NCBI GenBank assembly: GCA_944389175.1
Contig: CALXLK010000015.1
Coordinates: forward strand, 1-42,427
DNA length: 42,427 bases
From: an uncultured Opitutales bacterium
Lineage (GTDB): Bacteria; Verrucomicrobiota; Verrucomicrobiia; Opitutales; Intestinicryptomonadaceae
Direction: 5' to 3'
The translations under genes and the position numbers were made by a program. Below, piece by piece: positions 34,494 through 42,427 of this stretch (positions are counted from its first letter, which is position 1; each line of letters begins with the position of its first letter). The notes beneath the pieces were generated by a model. It had not been told where the DNA came from. It ran no database searches and was given only the letters and a program-made list of their open reading frames with translations.

Positions 34494-36440
34494 ATGCCCG
34501 AAGAAAAACTAATAGACGTAAGCGCCTCGATAAAAAACAAATTTTTGAGGGCGGCCTACGGAATAGTAAAATATCCGTTTGAATGGTTTTTAAAATTTGA
34601 TAAAATCAATATGTATTATAACATATTGGTGCGCGTGCCCGATACCGTGAATTTTTTCGAGCGGGCGCTCAAGGTTTTGGGCATATCATACGAGATAGAC
34701 GAGGAAGAGCTTGCAAAAATACCGAAGGATGGCCCTCTGATAGTGGTTTCCAATCACCCTTTAGGCGGGGCCGACGGCATGATTTTGGGTGCGGTGCTAA
34801 ACAGGGTTCGCCCCGACGCAAAGGTCTTGGCAAATTCGCTGCTTTCGCGCATGAGGGGGATATCGCCGTTTATAATAGAGGTCGATCCTTTCGGCGGGCG
34901 CGAGGCCGCGCACAGGAATGTTTCGGCGATGAAAAGCACCATAAGGCACCTGAAAAACGGCGGTTGCATTGCCACGTTTCCCTCGGGCACGGTTTCGTAC
35001 TTTCATTTGCGCGATATGTGCATAAGCGATCCGGAGTGGAACGAAAACATAGCCGCCATAGCCAGAAAGACGGGCGCCAGCATTTTGCCGGTGTTTTTCG
35101 ATGGCCATAATTCTGCGCTCTTTTACCTTGCCGGGCTAATCCACCCGCTGTTGCGCACTATAATGCTTCCGCGCGAAATGCTGCGCATGTCGCGCAGGAG
35201 ACCCACGCGCATGAAAGTGGGTTCTGTGATATCGCCGAGGCGCTTTGAGGAGTTTGAGACCGACCACGAGCTGACGGCGTGGCTGCGCATAAGCTCGTAC
35301 GTGCTCGGCGGCAGAAACAACAGGGGCGAGACCCAGTCGAAGACGCAGCTCGAGGTTATAAAGCGGGGTCTTGAAAAGTTTCTGTTTATGCAGAAGGACA
35401 TGAAGTCGCTTATCAACCCCATAAGCAAGGAGGTCATGCAGAGGGAGATAGACGCCCTTCCCGAAGAATGCATCATGATTGACGGCGCAAACATCGCCGT
35501 TTACTGCGCCGAGGCTTGGCAGATAAAATGGACTCTCCTTGAAATAGGGCGCCTTAGGGAGGCGACGTTTAGGGAGGTCGGCGAAGGCACGGGCAAAAGC
35601 GTGGACACCGACGAGTTCGACCAGTACTACCTGCACATGTTCATGTGGGACAAGTCGCGCCAGTGTATTATAGGCGCATACCGCATCGGCCGCACCGACA
35701 AGATAATGAAAGCCCTCGGCGTGCAGGGCCTTTACGTTTCGACTCTCTTCCAGATACGCGACGAATTTATATCGAAGATTTCGCCGGCCCTTGAAATGGG
35801 GCGCTCTTTCATCGTGTCCGAATACCAGAAAAAGCGCTCAACGCTGGCTATTTTATGGCGCGGCATAGGCGAATTTCTATACAGGCATCCGCAGTACCGC
35901 ACCCTTTACGGGCCGGTTAGCATTAGCACGAATTATAACGCCGTTTCAAAGGACTTGATCGTCCAGTTTCTGACGGAGCGCAATAGCGCCGAAGAGCTGG
36001 CCAAGTACGTCAAGGCCAAAACGCCTCCGAAGGTGAAGCTCAAGGGCGTGGACAAGCGCACATTGCGCAACGCCTCTTGCGATATCGAGCATATTTCGGC
36101 ATTGATATCGGAAATAGAAATAGACAACAAGGGCATACCCGTGCTCTTGAAGCACTACCTGAAATTAAACGGCAAGCTTTTGGCCTTCAACGTCGACCCC
36201 GACTTTTCAAGCTGCATAGACGGATTGATTGTCGTCGATATTTTAAAGGCGGATCCGCGCATGATAAAATCGTACATGGGCGAGGCGCAAATGGACTCTT
36301 ACCGAAGATATCACGGGTTGGACGCCTATTCGCTGCAAGGGCATCCGGCCGAAGATCCGCAGGCTACCGAAAATTCGCGGGCTGCCGAAAATTCGCGGGC
36401 TGCCGAAAATTCGCAGCAATCGGAAGTTTCGCAGCAGTAG
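34494..36440 (+). CDS. fused PlsC-like and hemolysin/OlsB-like acyltransferase (OlsF-like)
   Basis: This 648-residue protein joins two acyltransferase modules. The N-terminal half is a glycerolipid-type acyltransferase with NHPLGGADG (87-95, an HX5D motif) and FPSGTVS (162-168). The C-terminal half (about 325-570) looks like the GNAT/hemolysin family (IGAYRIG, GLYVSTLFQI, EMGRSFIVSEYQ, LYGPVSIS) to which the ornithine N-acyltransferase OlsB belongs. A fusion of these activities is known in OlsF, which makes ornithine lipids, so a bifunctional amino-lipid synthase is likely but unproven. The last 25 residues are a repetitive Ala/Glu/Asn/Ser tail. AGGA precedes the ATG; it lies 11 nt after cimA. 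Confidence 0.75.
   Translation: MPEEKLIDVSASIKNKFLRAAYGIVKYPFEWFLKFDKINMYYNILVRVPDTVNFFERALKVLGISYEIDEEELAKIPKDGPLIVVSNHPLGGADGMILGAVLNRVRPDAKVLANSLLSRMRGISPFIIEVDPFGGREAAHRNVSAMKSTIRHLKNGGCIATFPSGTVSYFHLRDMCISDPEWNENIAAIARKTGASILPVFFDGHNSALFYLAGLIHPLLRTIMLPREMLRMSRRRPTRMKVGSVISPRRFEEFETDHELTAWLRISSYVLGGRNNRGETQSKTQLEVIKRGLEKFLFMQKDMKSLINPISKEVMQREIDALPEECIMIDGANIAVYCAEAWQIKWTLLEIGRLREATFREVGEGTGKSVDTDEFDQYYLHMFMWDKSRQCIIGAYRIGRTDKIMKALGVQGLYVSTLFQIRDEFISKISPALEMGRSFIVSEYQKKRSTLAILWRGIGEFLYRHPQYRTLYGPVSISTNYNAVSKDLIVQFLTERNSAEELAKYVKAKTPPKVKLKGVDKRTLRNASCDIEHISALISEIEIDNKGIPVLLKHYLKLNGKLLAFNVDPDFSSCIDGLIVVDILKADPRMIKSYMGEAQMDSYRRYHGLDAYSLQGHPAEDPQATENSRAAENSRAAENSQQSEVSQQ
36363..36416 (+). 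repeat. three tandem 18-bp repeats in the acyltransferase tail
   Basis: GCTACCGAAAATTCGCGG and two close copies (36381-36398, 36399-36416) encode (A/T)ENSRA units at the extreme C-terminus. Copy number could vary without a frameshift. Confidence 0.85.
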
Positions 36441-37033
36441 GTGAATCCCCACCACCACCAACACACACGGGCGGTTTTTCCGATTTTTTGGGGAACTAGA
36501 AAGCGTGTTAATTTCGCGGGTGGGGTTTGCGCGCGGCGGCGCAGTCTGGCGTTTTTTTTAGGTAGCTTATTAAACTGCGCGTGCGCCGCATGCGGGTATA
36601 TTGAAATATTCGGGCTGTCTGCGGTGCCCGTGTGTTTTGTTTTTTTTGGGGGGGGTAGAGTACTTGTATTTGCGTAAGGCTACAACCGCCGTTATGCAGT
36701 AATGCGCTTTTTAGTTGTCGCTTATTTAAAATTCGAGTTCGACTAAAGACGCGGGAGGGCGGATTCCTGCGATGTTGGAGGGCGCGTTCGTGGAGGCGGA
36801 TTTTTTATTCTTTTGAATTTTTCGGAATATTCGTGCGCTTGAAAGTGCATTTAGCCCATTACACCGCACAGGTATTCCGCCTAACATGTTGTATGCATAG
36901 CATCTATTTTGCGTTTTTTGCCCGCGTTTGGAAAAAGCGCTTGCCAAGCGTTTCAAATAAGGGCACATTAGGCGCCCGAATCCCGGTGCAAAGGCTAATT
37001 TTCCGGGTTTTATATACATTTTAGGAGAATTTT
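36441..37033. other. 593-bp spacer upstream of obg with C/A and G/T runs
   Basis: No gene is convincing. It contains a CCCC(ACC)n(AC)n tract at 36447-36472 and, on the opposite strand, a C8A8 tract with CACACGGG at 36627-36655. CGCTTG-C-CAAGCG (36938-36950) is a 13-bp inverted repeat overlapping TTGCCA (36941-36946), perhaps a -35 with operator, though the -10 (CACATT) is weak. AGGAGA at 37023 is the obg ribosome site. Confidence 0.45.
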
Positions 37034-38026
37034 ATGTTTGTAGACGAGGCGAACGTTACACTGAAGGCAGGCGACGGCGGCAACGGCTGCGCCGGCTTTA
37101 GGCGCGAAAAATTTATTCCCAAGGGAGGGCCCGACGGCGGCGACGGCGGCGACGGCGGCGACGTGTACATAATGGCCGACGACAACGTCGGCGACTTGGA
37201 AAAATTCATGTACACGCCGCAAGTGTGCGCAGGCGACGGAGCCAAGGGGCAGACGCGCCGAAAAACCGGCCAGCGCGGCGCCGACGCCTGTCTGCACGTG
37301 CCGCCGGGAACGATAGTATTCAATTGCGAAAACGGAGCAGAGGTGGCCGAAGTTGTCAGGCACGGCGAAAAAGTTTTGCTTTTGCGCGGCGGCAAAGGCG
37401 GATTGGGAAACGTGCATTTTAAAAGCTCTACGAACAGGGCGCCGCGGCAGTTTACATACGGCTCGGAAGGGGAGTCTGGCGAATTTAAGCTCGTTTTAAA
37501 GACGATAGCCGACGCGGGGCTGGTGGGCTTTCCAAACGCGGGGAAATCGTCGCTTGTCAATCTTATTACAAAGGCGCGCCCGAAAGTGGGCTCGTATCCG
37601 TTTACGACGCTGCATGTAAATGTCGGAACCATCGAGTATCCGCAAACGTACCAGCGCCTGAGGCTTGCCGATATCCCCGGGCTCATAGAGGGCGCCAGCC
37701 AAAACAAAGGGCTTGGCCACAAGTTTCTTCGCCATATAGAGAGGTGCAAGGTCTTGATATTCATGATAGACATGGCCGGTACCGACGGCCGAAAACCCGC
37801 CGACGACTTCCAAAACCTGCGGCGCGAACTTCAGCTTTATTCCCCGGATTTGCTGAAGAAAGAGACGATTGTCGCCGCCAATAAAATGGACGAAACTTCC
37901 GCGAAAAAGAACCTGTCAGTATTTAAGCGCAAGTACAAGGGCGTTGACGTCATACCCATCTCCTGCCTGACGGAGGAGGGCATAGAAGAGCTCAAAGCCG
38001 ACATTTACGCAAAATGTAAAAAATAG
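37034..38026 (+). CDS. obg: Obg family GTPase (ObgE/CgtA)
   Basis: This ribosome-assembly and stress GTPase acts on the large subunit. The 330 residues comprise the glycine-rich Obg fold (1-159, with GGPDGGDGGDGGDV at 31-44) and the G domain. The G domain has G1 GFPNAGKSS (165-173), the switch FTTLHVNVG, G3 DIPGLIEGA, G4 NKMD and G5 SCL. No C-terminal OCT domain is present, as in many Gram-negatives. A strong ribosome site (AGGAGA) precedes the ATG. rplU and rpmA, its usual partners, are not next to it here. A new promoter begins after its stop. Confidence 0.96.
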   Translation: MFVDEANVTLKAGDGGNGCAGFRREKFIPKGGPDGGDGGDGGDVYIMADDNVGDLEKFMYTPQVCAGDGAKGQTRRKTGQRGADACLHVPPGTIVFNCENGAEVAEVVRHGEKVLLLRGGKGGLGNVHFKSSTNRAPRQFTYGSEGESGEFKLVLKTIADAGLVGFPNAGKSSLVNLITKARPKVGSYPFTTLHVNVGTIEYPQTYQRLRLADIPGLIEGASQNKGLGHKFLRHIERCKVLIFMIDMAGTDGRKPADDFQNLRRELQLYSPDLLKKETIVAANKMDETSAKKNLSVFKRKYKGVDVIPISCLTEEGIEELKADIYAKCKK

Positions 38027-38046
38027 GGCTTTTTGAAAGTATAAAT

Positions 38047-38074
38047 TTGACAATCCGCAAACACGGCTTATCAC
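38047..38074 (+). promoter_or_regulatory. promoter of the pseudopilin cluster
   Basis: TTGACA (38047-38052, perfect) and TATCAC (38069-38074, four of six) are spaced by 16 bp. It lies between the obg stop and the first pseudopilin gene. Confidence 0.5.
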
Positions 38075-38096
38075 TTAGTTAAAGTTTACCTCGATT

Positions 38097-38753
38097 ATGC
38101 ATACCTCTAAACCTCACCCTAAGACGAAGAGGGCCTTTACCCTCATCGAATTGCTTATTGTAATAGCCATATTGGGTCTGCTCATGGGAGTGACCACTCA
38201 GATGCTTTCAAGCGCCAGCCAGACGCAGGGCAAGGCTCGGGCCAAGGCCGATATGGCAGTCATAGCCACAGCCCTGGAGGCCTTCAGCCAACAGTACGGC
38301 GGATATCCGCGCCTAAACGAAGCCAAGGATCCCGAAACGGCGGCCACCCAGCTTTTTAGGTGCCTAACCGGAAGAATGGTTTTGAGGGTAAAGGACAATA
38401 AAATTTCAATGACGCCGGTCGATCCCGTCCGCAAGCCTTTCATAGATGCGTTGAAATTCAACTTAAGGGACAAGAAAGACATAACGTCGAACTCGGTGGA
38501 TCCGTCGAAGGACACTGTGTTCTTGGCCGATCCGTGGGACGAGCCCTACCAGTATTATTACGACACGTCGTCGGTGGCGGGCGCTCTTGAGACTGAGTGG
38601 AAGTCGCCGTCGTTTATCTTGCTGACGAAGGGGGCCGACAAAAAGGCCAAGGAGGTGCGCGGCATGTATTCGACAGGCATCATACCGCCCAACGACGTCT
38701 ACACGGAACCGGAGGAGAACATAGACAACTATATTTTTGGCAGGACAGAATAA
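38097..38753 (+). CDS. type II secretion/type IV pilus-like pseudopilin (GspG-like)
   Basis: This 218-residue protein has a short basic leader (KTKRA) and the prepilin cleavage motif RA-FTLIELLIVIAILGLL, with F14 as the first mature residue and E18 the conserved Glu5. The rest is a soluble domain with QQYGGYPRL, ADPWDEPYQYYYD and SPSFILLTKGADKK, like the major pseudopilin GspG (PWG.PY, sP..D..S.G.D). It is inserted in the inner membrane by its N-terminal helix and assembled into a short pseudopilus after processing. Ala rather than Gly precedes the cleavage site. It is the first of five pseudopilin genes. Confidence 0.82.
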   Translation: MHTSKPHPKTKRAFTLIELLIVIAILGLLMGVTTQMLSSASQTQGKARAKADMAVIATALEAFSQQYGGYPRLNEAKDPETAATQLFRCLTGRMVLRVKDNKISMTPVDPVRKPFIDALKFNLRDKKDITSNSVDPSKDTVFLADPWDEPYQYYYDTSSVAGALETEWKSPSFILLTKGADKKAKEVRGMYSTGIIPPNDVYTEPEENIDNYIFGRTE

Positions 38754-38774
38754 CATTTAAAAGGAATGGAGAAC

Positions 38775-39398
38775 ATGAAGACTAAGAAGGCGTTTACACT
38801 TGTTGAGTTGATGATTGTAATAGCGATCATAGGCGTGTTGGCGAGCTTGCTGACCCCGATGATTTCAAGCGCATACAATAAGGCCTTGGCCACGAATTCC
38901 AAGACGTTTATGGCAAACATGGTTTCGGCCATGGAGCGCTATAAGGACGACAACGGGGATTTTCCGAAATTCTTGACGGAGTCGGACAGAGTCAATCTAA
39001 ACGACTCCGACAATGCCGAAAAGCTCTATAAAATGCTTGCGGCCAAGAATCCCGACGGGTCCAGGCTGCAGTCTGCCGACAGGCGCGAGTTTAACCGCAG
39101 GTTGACTGTGTACCTTGACTTCAATATGAATTCGCTCAAAAAAGTCGGCGGCAAGTGGAAGATTATCGACAGTTTCGGCAACCCGAACATTTACGTGTGT
39201 GTGGATTCCGACAGCGACGGATTTATAAAGAAGGGTTTCCCGACCTCGCGCGACGGCATAGACTCGACCGATCTCGAGGAAATTGTCCCCAATCCTAAGA
39301 ACGGATTGATGGCTAAGGTTATAATGTTTACGCTGAAGAAAGATTCGGAGAGGTCCGACGCCGACTATAGCGCCGAAAACGTCTTTACTTGGTACTAA
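38775..39398 (+). CDS. GspG-like pseudopilin
   Basis: This 207-residue protein has the processing site KKA-FTLVELMIVIAIIG and conserved Glu at position 5 of the mature form. The soluble part resembles the preceding protein (MVSAMERYKDDNGDFPKFL, then DSFGNPNIYVCVDSDSDGF), suggesting a duplicated GspG. The ATG at 38775 is chosen over 38766 because AAGGA (38761-38765) then stands 9 nt upstream, whereas it would touch the earlier ATG. It is separated by 21 nt from the previous gene. Two GspG-like genes in a row are unusual for a classical T2SS operon. Confidence 0.8.
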   Translation: MKTKKAFTLVELMIVIAIIGVLASLLTPMISSAYNKALATNSKTFMANMVSAMERYKDDNGDFPKFLTESDRVNLNDSDNAEKLYKMLAAKNPDGSRLQSADRREFNRRLTVYLDFNMNSLKKVGGKWKIIDSFGNPNIYVCVDSDSDGFIKKGFPTSRDGIDSTDLEEIVPNPKNGLMAKVIMFTLKKDSERSDADYSAENVFTWY

Positions 39399-39417
39399 TA
39401 CTTATTCGTTTCCAAAT

Positions 39418-40230
39418 ATGAAAAGAATGCGCAGGGCCTTCACCCTGATAGAAGTTTTGGTCGTCTTGGGCATAATTGCGCTCATGGCCTCGGGCATTAC
39501 AATGCTTAGCATGCGCGATTCCACCCAAGGCATAGATTCGGCGCGCCACTCTATGATGACGGCTTTTTACATGGCCCGCACCACGGCCATATCAAAGCGC
39601 ACGCCAACAATGGTTATTATAAACAAGGGCAGCGACATTACTTTGCGCCTGAGGCAGGTCGGCGTTATTTACCGAATAGAGCGCGAGAATGCGTATGTGG
39701 GCTGGGCCGCTTTGGACGAGGGCTTTGTAATGCCCGAGGGCGTTTTCTTTGTCCCGCCGGAAGGCGATTTTTCAAGCTTCGTAAAGCTGGGCAAGGACGT
39801 GAAGCAGGAGGAGATCTTCTACAGCACGTTCAACGATATATACTCGGGCTCAAACAGCCAAATATCGATAAAGGAATTCCCCAGCAGAAACCCGCAGCCA
39901 ATATCGACGGGATCGGGCGATTGGTATTGCTACCAGTTTTCGCCAGAGGGGCTTTCGATGAATCCCGGTGCTCTTGTGACGCTTGCTATGGGGCGCCAGA
40001 ACAATGCCGGAATTTTCACAATAGACAACCCGATGCGCCAGATAGGTTTCATCATAAGAAAGCTCGGCCATACAGTTCCGTTCTCCGGGTATGACGAAAT
40101 GGAGGAGGTATTCAGGCCTCAAGCTGTTGAGAGCGAGAGTTCTTCCGGTTCCGACGCCAACAAAGAAGGGGGATCCGACGCGAAAAAAGAGGGTGAACCC
40201 GGAACAAAGAAGGAAGCAGTAAAGAAGTAG
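39418..40230 (+). CDS. GspH-like minor pseudopilin
   Basis: This 270-residue protein starts MKRMRRA-FTLIEVLVVLGIIALMASG, with cleavage after Ala. The following FYMARTTAISKRTPTMVII pattern fits GspH/FimT minor pseudopilins, where R..A..R.. is typical. The C-terminal 45 residues are a charged, Ser/Lys/Glu-rich tail (EGGSDAKKEGEPGTKKE), unusual for the family. It lies 19 nt after the previous gene and 1 nt before the next. Confidence 0.8.
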   Translation: MKRMRRAFTLIEVLVVLGIIALMASGITMLSMRDSTQGIDSARHSMMTAFYMARTTAISKRTPTMVIINKGSDITLRLRQVGVIYRIERENAYVGWAALDEGFVMPEGVFFVPPEGDFSSFVKLGKDVKQEEIFYSTFNDIYSGSNSQISIKEFPSRNPQPISTGSGDWYCYQFSPEGLSMNPGALVTLAMGRQNNAGIFTIDNPMRQIGFIIRKLGHTVPFSGYDEMEEVFRPQAVESESSSGSDANKEGGSDAKKEGEPGTKKEAVKK

Positions 40231-40231
40231 T

Positions 40232-40855
40232 ATGAAAAAGGTTTTTTCAAAAGCGCGCGGCGGTTTTACGCTGGTGGAGGTCATGCTTGCAGTCGGCGTG
40301 ATAGCCATTTCCATTTCCGCAATGATAGGATTGCTGGCCTCGATAACGGCAAGCCTAAATGTCACAAAGCACAGGAACAAGGCTATAGCGTTGGTGCCAA
40401 ATGTCGAAACTACGCTCGAGGCGGAGTCGTTTTCGAAGGTTTACAGATGGATTCAGAATCCGGCGGTTCCGTACATAATATACTATTGGGACGAGTACCA
40501 AAACCCGGACAATCCGGATAACATGAGCTTAATAACGATGTCGTCTGAACTTACCGGCAATCCAAGGGAGGTGCCTTCCCAGGCGCGCATGTCCAGGATT
40601 TACGGCGATGTCTACCGCGTGGTTTTGTCGCTGTATAAGAGCGGCCTCAACGGCACGCATCCGTATATCGGTTCGAACATGGAGTATTCAGGGGGCGCTC
40701 TTCCGGGCACTTACGACGAGTACGCGCTTAGCTACATACCCATAAAAATAGACATATATGCCGAACCGCGCAGCGACATAACTTCGGGCGTCGGGACGAA
40801 GGAAAAGAACGAGCAGCGCCTCGTCTATACCGACATTATAATGAAACTACGATAG
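40232..40855 (+). CDS. GspI/PilV-like minor pseudopilin
   Basis: This 207-residue protein has the processing site ARGG-FTLVEVMLAVGVIAISI, the only one of the five with Gly before the cut. The helical start and TASLNVTKHRNKAIALVPNVE match minor pseudopilins that cap the pseudopilus. The remainder is not recognised. It begins 1 nt after the previous stop and lies 8 nt before the next gene, so expression is tightly linked. Confidence 0.75.
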   Translation: MKKVFSKARGGFTLVEVMLAVGVIAISISAMIGLLASITASLNVTKHRNKAIALVPNVETTLEAESFSKVYRWIQNPAVPYIIYYWDEYQNPDNPDNMSLITMSSELTGNPREVPSQARMSRIYGDVYRVVLSLYKSGLNGTHPYIGSNMEYSGGALPGTYDEYALSYIPIKIDIYAEPRSDITSGVGTKEKNEQRLVYTDIIMKLR

Positions 40856-40863
40856 GTTGACTC

Positions 40864-41967
40864 ATGAAAAAGAGAGCTTTTACACTTGTCGAATTGATGG
40901 CCGCCAGCGCCATTATGTCAATTATCGTCCTGGGTGTTTTGTCTGTGGCTACGAGCATTCTCAAAACATACAACAGGGCAAGCGGCCAGCTTCAGAACTA
41001 TTTCGATGCAAATATAGTCGGCAATATAATTGTCGAAGACCTCGAGAGTGTCCTTCTCAAGAAAGACGGCCGAGCGTGGCTGCAAGTAAGTTATCCCCTC
41101 GATGTGGGCGAACTGAAGGGCACCTCCTACACGGGCAACCAGCCGCTTCGCCCGCCGCAGATAATGTTCTATGCGCCGACTTCGCTGCGACCCCTATTTA
41201 CGAAGGAAAATACGACCTTTGAAATAGGCGACAATTCCGCGCGGGTAAACACGATGATCCCCGGGAGCCTTTGCGCAATAAAATACCAGCTGGCCCTCAA
41301 GAGCCCGTTCATGGAATCGACCGGCAACGAGGCCGACGAGACGCAGTATAATGCAACTTACAGCTTGTACAGGGCGGTTATAGACTCGCGCTCCACGGTT
41401 ATAGACAATATGGGCTCTACGAAGCAGGGCTATACGTCAAATCCCGATTCGGAATCGTACAGGTACGCGCTTGAGAACAATGTTTGGAATGGGACGTCGT
41501 CTGTCGTTGACGAAAAAGGCGAAGAAGTATCGGGCGTCAGACTTTCCACGTGGGCCGTTGCTCCGGAAAATCTGCTTGCAACAAATGTTGTAGACTTCCG
41601 CGTGACGTTCGCGGTGATGTACGAAAACATTTCGGCGGTTTCGGTCGATGATCCGAAGTATAAGATTGGCTATATTCCCCCGGGAGTCCCGTTTACCGTA
41701 GGTCCCAAAATTTTGGCGACCGAGGCCTATGAGATTTCCCAGGGCGGCGGCCGAATGAATGTCGACGTAGGCTCGGAAGAGTTTAAGAGCGGGTCTTTGG
41801 CTTTTGCCGACGTTTCGGTAACGTTTGTATCCGCGGCAGGCGCGCAGGAAATTCAAGCCTTGCAGAGAAGCGGCCGAATGAACATGGAAGAATTCCAGCG
41901 GATAGTATCGCAAAATAGCATAACTATCGTTCGCAGGATAAAGTTTATGACTCAACCTTTGTATTAA
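40864..41967 (+). CDS. GspJ-like minor pseudopilin
   Basis: This 367-residue protein has the processing site KKRA-FTLVELMAASAIMSIIVLG and a large soluble domain rich in beta strands (FRVTFAVMYENISAV, ADVSVTFVSAAG). The position after a GspI-like gene and the size (larger than GspG/H/I) agree with GspJ. Together with its neighbours it would form the tip of a pseudopilus. No secretion ATPase, inner-membrane platform or secretin gene is seen in the window. Confidence 0.75.
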   Translation: MKKRAFTLVELMAASAIMSIIVLGVLSVATSILKTYNRASGQLQNYFDANIVGNIIVEDLESVLLKKDGRAWLQVSYPLDVGELKGTSYTGNQPLRPPQIMFYAPTSLRPLFTKENTTFEIGDNSARVNTMIPGSLCAIKYQLALKSPFMESTGNEADETQYNATYSLYRAVIDSRSTVIDNMGSTKQGYTSNPDSESYRYALENNVWNGTSSVVDEKGEEVSGVRLSTWAVAPENLLATNVVDFRVTFAVMYENISAVSVDDPKYKIGYIPPGVPFTVGPKILATEAYEISQGGGRMNVDVGSEEFKSGSLAFADVSVTFVSAAGAQEIQALQRSGRMNMEEFQRIVSQNSITIVRRIKFMTQPLY

Positions 41968-41968
41968 T

Positions 41969-42427
41969 ATGAATTTGACTAACGAGCAAATTGAGGCTGT
42001 AAAGCAGTGGGTGGGGCAGGGCGCCGACATTGCCGACGTCCAGAAGAGACTTTCCCAGCAGTTCGGGGTTAGCATGACGTATATGGACGTCAGGTTTTTA
42101 ATAGACGACATAGGCGCGACTCTTGAGGACAAGCCCGAGCCCAAGGTCGAAGCCCCTGCGGCCGAAGCGCCGTCTGCCGAGGTGGAACCGCAAGGGCAGT
42201 CACCCGAAGAAAGTCAAGGCGCCCCAGATGCCGGTGAGCCGCAGGGCGAATCGAGCGTCAAGGTCAGCCTTAGCCCGATTCAAAGGCCGGGGTTTTTTGC
42301 AAGCGGAGACGTCGTTTTTTCCGACGGCGTGCGCGCCGAATGGGCTGTCGACCAGATGGGCAGGCTTTCTCTTTCCCCGTCGCAGGAGGGGTACAAGCCC
42401 TCGCAGCAGGATATTATCGAGTTCCAG
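41969..42427 (+). CDS. hypothetical protein, 5' part, cut by window end
   Basis: The frame is open for 153 codons to the edge of the window. The first ~50 residues form a compact helical module (MNLTNEQIEAVKQWVGQGAD, then a helix with QKRLSQQFGVSMTYMDVRFL). A Pro/Ala/Glu-rich linker (KPEPKVEAPAAEAPSAEVEP) leads to a likely beta domain (SVKVSLSPIQRPGFFASGDV). No signal peptide is seen. I do not recognise the family. The helical start resembles a small DNA-binding or protein-binding domain, but this is not certain. It starts 1 nt after the last pseudopilin and may belong to the same operon. Confidence 0.65.
   Translation, partial: MNLTNEQIEAVKQWVGQGADIADVQKRLSQQFGVSMTYMDVRFLIDDIGATLEDKPEPKVEAPAAEAPSAEVEPQGQSPEESQGAPDAGEPQGESSVKVSLSPIQRPGFFASGDVVFSDGVRAEWAVDQMGRLSLSPSQEGYKPSQQDIIEFQ

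Noticed and set aside
36441..36677. Open frame between the acyltransferase gene and obg
   Set aside because: It crosses G and T runs and lacks a ribosome site; composition is unlike real genes here.
37132..37164. GGCGAC repeats near the start of obg
   Set aside because: They encode the normal glycine-rich part of the Obg fold.

Overview
The window looks like a chromosomal segment of a Verrucomicrobiota bacterium, most likely class Opitutae. I infer this from the look of the housekeeping proteins (ADE1-type SAICAR synthetase, an unusual SecA tail, a long Lnt, runs of pseudopilin genes) and from gene order; no marker such as 16S rRNA is present. Coding sequence is moderately GC-rich except for the first 2.2 kb.

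Region by region. (1) 1-2.2 kb is AT-rich accessory DNA: the 3' end of an IS30-family transposase, then four small genes for membrane or unknown proteins, one with a bacterial PH domain. A lone exported GH39 glycosidase follows (2.7-4.15 kb), and the block ends at the 3' side of a tRNA-Ser(CGA). (2) 4.5-14.8 kb, mostly plus strand: purC, a compact three-gene chemosensory operon (receptor, CheW, CheA with a C-terminal receiver), sucC-sucD and a short BirA. (3) 15.3-24.05 kb, minus strand: a tight operon lepA-lepB-secA-lnt plus a very acidic protein of unknown function, i.e. translation quality control, protein export, signal-peptide removal and lipoprotein acylation. (4) 24.9-29.3 kb: an exported Mn-type superoxide dismutase, an HdeD-like membrane protein with an odd start codon, folC, yraN (minus) and alr. 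(5) 29.3-36.4 kb: metF, lysC, thrC, cimA and a fused two-domain acyltransferase resembling ornithine-lipid synthase OlsF. LysC and ThrC supply the aspartate/threonine branch; CimA opens a threonine-independent entry to isoleucine. (6) 37.0-42.4 kb: obg, then a tightly packed run of five type II secretion/type IV pilus-like pseudopilins and the start of a further gene cut by the window end.

The long non-coding spacers are unusual. Several are almost free of G on one strand and carry C-run, A-run or (CA)n tracts (near 11.2, 15.05, 24.59 and 36.45-36.65 kb), and the lepA-sodA spacer also has hairpins and a 25-bp direct repeat. Several predicted promoters lie so close to the start codon that leaderless or near-leaderless transcripts are likely. 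I found no CRISPR array, rRNA, complete prophage or clearly new multi-gene system. The best candidates for new biology are the minimal chemosensory operon, the pseudopilin run, the acidic protein of the export operon and the repeat-rich spacers.
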